Assembly (NCBI RefSeq): GCF_000315545.1
Contig: NZ_JH992902.1
Location: 1,858,638 to 1,922,637 of the forward strand
Direction of reading: 5' to 3'
DNA: 64,000 bases
Origin: Selenomonas sp. F0473
GTDB lineage: Bacteria; Bacillota; Negativicutes; Selenomonadales; Selenomonadaceae
A program made the translations under genes and the position numbers. The notes under the pieces are model-generated. The model had not been told where the DNA came from. It ran no database searches and saw only the letters and a list, made by a program, of their open reading frames with translations. Of the stretch, positions 61,223 to 64,000 are shown piece by piece (the stretch's first letter is position 1; every line of letters begins with the position of its first letter).

Positions 61223-61251
61223 TTCACTTTTTGGGGGAAAAGTGCTAGAAT
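61223..61251 (+). promoter_or_regulatory. Sigma-A promoter for the flgB operon
   Basis: TTCACT, a 17-bp spacer and TAGAAT with an upstream TG. A CACTTTT/AAAAGTG inverted repeat lies within the spacer and could serve as an operator. A second AT-rich -10-like string (TAATATA) lies further down. Confidence 0.55.
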
Positions 61252-61347
61252 GAAAAGGATTTTTTTCGGGGATGTAGAAATAATATATAAGTTTTCCTAT
61301 GCACTTTTTTCTACGCACAAGGAAATGGGAAAGGAATGTGACGTTTC

Positions 61348-61770
61348 ATGCTTGAGCAGCTAGTCAGTTCCTCGACGTTCGACATTGGGAGCCGCGCGCT
61401 CGCGGCGGCCTCTTTGCGGCACGAGGTGCTCAGCAACAATATTGCCAATGTGAATACTCCGAACTTTAGGCGGAGTCATGTCCGATTTGAAGATCTTCTG
61501 AAGAAGGAGATGGGGCTTGACGAAGATCCGCTGATGAAAGTCGTGCGCACGCATGACCGGCATTTTCCCATCCCGTTTCACGGGAAAGCGCACGCCGTGA
61601 TCGAGCAGGATCAGACGACCAATATGCGCCTTGACGGAAACAATGTGGATATTGACATCGAAATGGCGGAGGTCGCGAAGAACCAACTCTATTACAGCGC
61701 GCTTGCGCATCAGCTCGGGGGATACATCACCAATCTGAAGAGCGTCATCAATAGTAATCAGGGCAGCTGA
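61348..61770 (+). CDS. flgB: Flagellar basal-body rod protein FlgB
   Basis: This 140-residue proximal rod protein has the rod-family motif HEVLSNNIANVNTPNFRRS (about residues 26-44), a central segment with VDIDIEMAEVAKNQLYYSAL, and a terminal amphipathic helix. The size fits FlgB. It opens the basal-body operon. The ATG is about 10 bases after AAAGGAA. Confidence 0.95.
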   Translation: MLEQLVSSSTFDIGSRALAAASLRHEVLSNNIANVNTPNFRRSHVRFEDLLKKEMGLDEDPLMKVVRTHDRHFPIPFHGKAHAVIEQDQTTNMRLDGNNVDIDIEMAEVAKNQLYYSALAHQLGGYITNLKSVINSNQGS

Positions 61771-61787
61771 ACATAGGGGGAAACGAT

Positions 61788-62243
61788 ATGGGCATGTTTT
61801 TGGGAATTGATGCGGCGGCTTCCGGACTTACGGCAGAGCGGCTGCGCATGGACGTCATCTCCAACAATATCGCGAATGCCAATACGACGCGGGCGCAGGG
61901 GGGCGGCGCCTATCACCGCCGCTATGTGGTATTTCAGCCGCGTGAAAAAGGCAACGGCATCGGTTTTGAGTCGTTCCTCGCGCGCGCATCCGAGCGGATG
62001 CGTCCGGGGGACGGGGTTCGTGCGCTCTCGATTGAGACGGACCGCACGCAAGGGCCGCTCGTCTACGAGCCGGGACATCCGGATGCGAACGCGGACGGCT
62101 ACGTGGAACGGCCGAATGTCAATATCGTCTCCGAGATGGTGGATATGATCTCGGCGTCCCGCGGCTACGAGGCGAATACGACGACCATCAACGCCGCCAA
62201 ATCCATGGTGAACGCCGCGCTGCGCATTGGCAGCGGCAGCTGA
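61788..62243 (+). CDS. flgC: Flagellar basal-body rod protein FlgC
   Basis: This 151-residue rod protein has the N-terminal motif LRMDVISNNIANANTTR (about residues 19-35), the FlgC-typical GYVERPNVNIVSEMVDMISASRGYEAN, and a terminal helix NAAKSMVNAALRIG. It follows flgB after 17 bases with GGGGGAA before the ATG. Confidence 0.96.
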   Translation: MGMFLGIDAAASGLTAERLRMDVISNNIANANTTRAQGGGAYHRRYVVFQPREKGNGIGFESFLARASERMRPGDGVRALSIETDRTQGPLVYEPGHPDANADGYVERPNVNIVSEMVDMISASRGYEANTTTINAAKSMVNAALRIGSGS

Positions 62244-62276
62244 TTCAGCGCTCGTTTGTAAGGGGGATCGACGTAT

Positions 62277-62579
62277 ATGGAAATACAGGCACTGCAAATG
62301 ACACCCGTAACGATGCGCGCGACCAGTCATCTGGGGGAGACCGTCGAAAAGCCGGAACAGAAGAGTTTCGGCACCTATCTGAAAGATGCCCTCTCCGAGG
62401 TCAACCGGCTCCAGCTCGCGTCCGAAAAACAGAACGCGCTGCTCGCGGCGGGGGAAGTCCAGGATGTCTCGCAGGTCATCGTGGCGGGGCAGAAGGCCGA
62501 GATTGCCTTACAGCTGACGCTGCAGATGCGCAACCGCGCCGTTTCTGCCTATCAGGAAATCATGCGGATGCAGGTGTAA
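62277..62579 (+). CDS. fliE: Flagellar hook-basal body protein FliE
   Basis: This 100-residue protein joins the MS ring to the rod. The family pattern is FGTYLKDALSEVNRLQLASEKQ, then GEVQDVSQVIVAGQKAEIAL and a final LQMRNRAVSAYQEIMRMQV. It lies in the standard flgB-flgC-fliE-fliF order. Confidence 0.95.
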   Translation: MEIQALQMTPVTMRATSHLGETVEKPEQKSFGTYLKDALSEVNRLQLASEKQNALLAAGEVQDVSQVIVAGQKAEIALQLTLQMRNRAVSAYQEIMRMQV

Positions 62580-62592
62580 TCGCTTCCCGGAG

Positions 62593-62614
62593 TTTCACGG
62601 AACGTTCCGCGAAA
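62593..62614. repeat. 22-bp palindrome between fliE and fliF
   Basis: TTTCACGGAACGTTCCGCGAAA reads the same on both strands apart from one mismatched pair (halves TTTCACGGAAC and GTTCCGCGAAA). With no loop it looks more like a protein-binding site than an RNA hairpin. Confidence 0.45.
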
Positions 62615-62658
62615 GCCCAGGGAAAGCACATCCATGATGACTTGAAGGGAAAGAGATT

Positions 62659-64000
62659 ATGGGAGAGTGGAAAGAGCGCGCCCGCGCCATGTGGGAACGC
62701 TTTGACAAGCGGCAGCGCTATATCATGCTCGGTTCGGCGCTCGCAATCCTTGTTCTCATCTTTGGACTGAGTTTTTGGTACGGCAGCAAACCGGACATGG
62801 TGCCGCTGTTCACCGATATGGAGACCAAGGATGCGGGCGAGGTCGCGAATCAGCTGAAAGAGGCGAAGATCAGCTACGAAGTGCAGGAGACCAAGGGCGG
62901 CACGACCATCCTTGTTCCGACGGCGAACGTCCACGAAGCGCGGCTGAACCTCGCCACGCAGGGGCTGCCGCGCGGCAACAAGGGGTTTGAGATCTTTGAC
63001 GACAGCAAACTCGGCGTGACCGAGTTTCAGAACCGCGTCAATTATCTTCAGGCGCTGCAGGGCGAGTTGACACGCACGATCGAGCAGATCGAAGCGGTGG
63101 AAAAAGCCCGCGTACATATCGTTTTGCCGGAGGACAGCCTCTACAAAAAAGAAGAAAAACCGGCGACGGCATCCATTATGCTGCGCCTCAAACCGCATGC
63201 GGAGCTGACGAAAAAGGAAATCAAAGGCATTGTGAACCTTGCCGCACACAGCGTCAAGGGGCTGATGCCGGAGAATATCACAATCGTCGACGATACGGGA
63301 AAGATCCTCAACGATCCGGACGACCAGGACGAGAACGCGGTCGGCGTCAAGACGCTCACGCAGCTCGATATGACCCGGAAAGTGCAGGATAATATTGAGA
63401 AAAAAGTGCAGTCCCTCCTGGATCAGACCCTGGGAGAGGGGCGGGCTTTTGCGCGCGTGAGCGTGGAACTCGATTTTGACGACCGCCTGACGGATAAGCA
63501 GACCTTTACCCCCGTGGTGGACGATGCGGGCATCATCCGGAGCCAGCAGGATATTTCCGAGAACTATACGGGCACCTCGACGAATCCCGGCGGTCCGGCC
63601 GGCGTGCAGAGCAACGTGCCCGGATATGTGGAGCAGGAAAACACGGCAAATGCCCAGTACGAGAAAAAAGAATCCACGAAGAACTATGAGATCAACGAGG
63701 AACGCCAACATGTGATCGCTTCTCCCGGATCCATCCGCCGCCTGACGGTTGCCGTCCTCGTCAACGACGACGTGACGCAGCCGCAGCAGGAGAGCATCCT
63801 CCGCACGGTGAGCAGCGCGGCCGGCATCAACCGGGCGCGCGGCGACACGATCTCCGTCGAGCCGCTGCCGTTCAGCAAAGAAGCGGCCGAGCGCCGCGCG
63901 GCGGAAGAACAGGCGGAGAAGGATCGCCAGGACCGCATCTTCTATATGCAGGTCGGCGGAGCGCTCCTCCTGATCGCCCTGATCGTCGGAGGCATCCTGA
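62659..64000 (+). CDS. fliF: Flagellar MS-ring protein FliF, N-terminal part (cut by window end)
   Basis: At least 447 residues of the MS-ring scaffold lie in the window; the usual length is about 520-560, so the C-terminal FliG-binding tail is missing. The first membrane helix is at about residues 22-44 (RYIMLGSALAILVLIFGLSFW). YscJ-like ring-building domains follow (KGFEIFDDSKLGVTEFQNRVNYLQALQGEL split over conserved blocks, VEKARVHIVLPEDSLY). A long periplasmic region includes VPGYVEQENTANAQYEKKE. A second helix is starting at the window edge (MQVGGALLLIALIVGGIL). The ATG has GAAGGGAAAGAG upstream. fliG is expected next. Confidence 0.95.
   Translation, partial: MGEWKERARAMWERFDKRQRYIMLGSALAILVLIFGLSFWYGSKPDMVPLFTDMETKDAGEVANQLKEAKISYEVQETKGGTTILVPTANVHEARLNLATQGLPRGNKGFEIFDDSKLGVTEFQNRVNYLQALQGELTRTIEQIEAVEKARVHIVLPEDSLYKKEEKPATASIMLRLKPHAELTKKEIKGIVNLAAHSVKGLMPENITIVDDTGKILNDPDDQDENAVGVKTLTQLDMTRKVQDNIEKKVQSLLDQTLGEGRAFARVSVELDFDDRLTDKQTFTPVVDDAGIIRSQQDISENYTGTSTNPGGPAGVQSNVPGYVEQENTANAQYEKKESTKNYEINEERQHVIASPGSIRRLTVAVLVNDDVTQPQQESILRTVSSAAGINRARGDTISVEPLPFSKEAAERRAAEEQAEKDRQDRIFYMQVGGALLLIALIVGGIL

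Noticed and set aside
1-64000. CRISPR arrays, insertion sequences, prophage or integrase genes
   Set aside because: No regularly spaced repeats, transposase or integrase sequences or att-like duplications were seen anywhere in the window.

Overview
The window looks like a chromosomal segment of a motile, anaerobic, diderm Firmicute of the class Negativicutes, most likely Selenomonas or a close relative. This is inferred from gene content and order, not from a database search. The Firmicutes signs are the gene sets cdaA-cdaR-glmM, phoH-ybeY-era, rny-ymdB, nfeD-floA, a sigma-28 gene followed by a SwrB-like gene, and a Bacillus-type chemotaxis set (FliY, CheC, CheD). A pilT-pilC pair, high G+C coding DNA, a Dcu-type C4-dicarboxylate carrier and an extensive flagellar system fit the selenomonads. 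No phage, insertion sequence, CRISPR array or other mobile DNA was seen.

Layout. 1-1495: end of pilT and complete pilC. 1496-2270: a protein-free stretch with a promoter-to-terminator unit on the minus strand that may be a structured RNA. 2207-9148: a consensus promoter with tRNA-Gly and tRNA-Cys, then miaB, mutS, mutL and a methyltransferase. 9149-12142: a repeat-like spacer, a sigma-28-type promoter, a small flagellar-operon protein and the hook gene flgE, whose ribosome binding site is buried in a hairpin. 12179-14734: dcuB facing a LysR regulator. 14945-16658: motA-motB. 16746-19773: acpS, nnrD and ilvE. 19990-26301: cdaA, cdaR, an FAD oxidoreductase, glmM, an EamA transporter and a C39-like protein. 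26337-30117: phoH, ybeY, era, a DUF502 protein and recO.

30268-50957 is the main motility block: flbD, fliL, fliM, fliY, cheY, fliO, fliP, fliQ, fliR, flhB, flhA, flhF, flhG, a PilZ protein, cheB, cheA, cheW, cheC, cheD, a small membrane protein, the sigma-28 gene, a FapA/DUF342 protein, a small hydrophilic protein and a SwrB-like protein. Several internal sigma-A-type promoters (before fliL, cheY and flhA) suggest layered expression. 50993-53288: tRNA-Pro, then nfeD, floA and an unknown protein. 53375-54451: a secreted M48 protease on the minus strand. 54681-61214: rny, a FIST-GGDEF diguanylate cyclase, an unknown protein, ymdB, a PHP phosphoesterase and a P-loop/Asp23 fusion protein. 61348-64000: the start of the basal-body operon flgB-flgC-fliE-fliF, cut by the window end.

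How it fits together. The flagellar genes lie in at least four separated pieces (hook, stator, export/switch/chemotaxis, basal body) that form one locus in many Firmicutes. Two second-messenger systems are encoded: c-di-AMP (CdaA with CdaR beside GlmM) and c-di-GMP (the FIST-GGDEF cyclase and the PilZ flagellar-brake protein). The most unusual points are the orphan transcription unit near 1.6-2.0 kb, the sequestered flgE ribosome binding site, a CheB without a receiver domain, a SwrB-like gene with no ordinary start codon, and the P-loop/Asp23 fusion.
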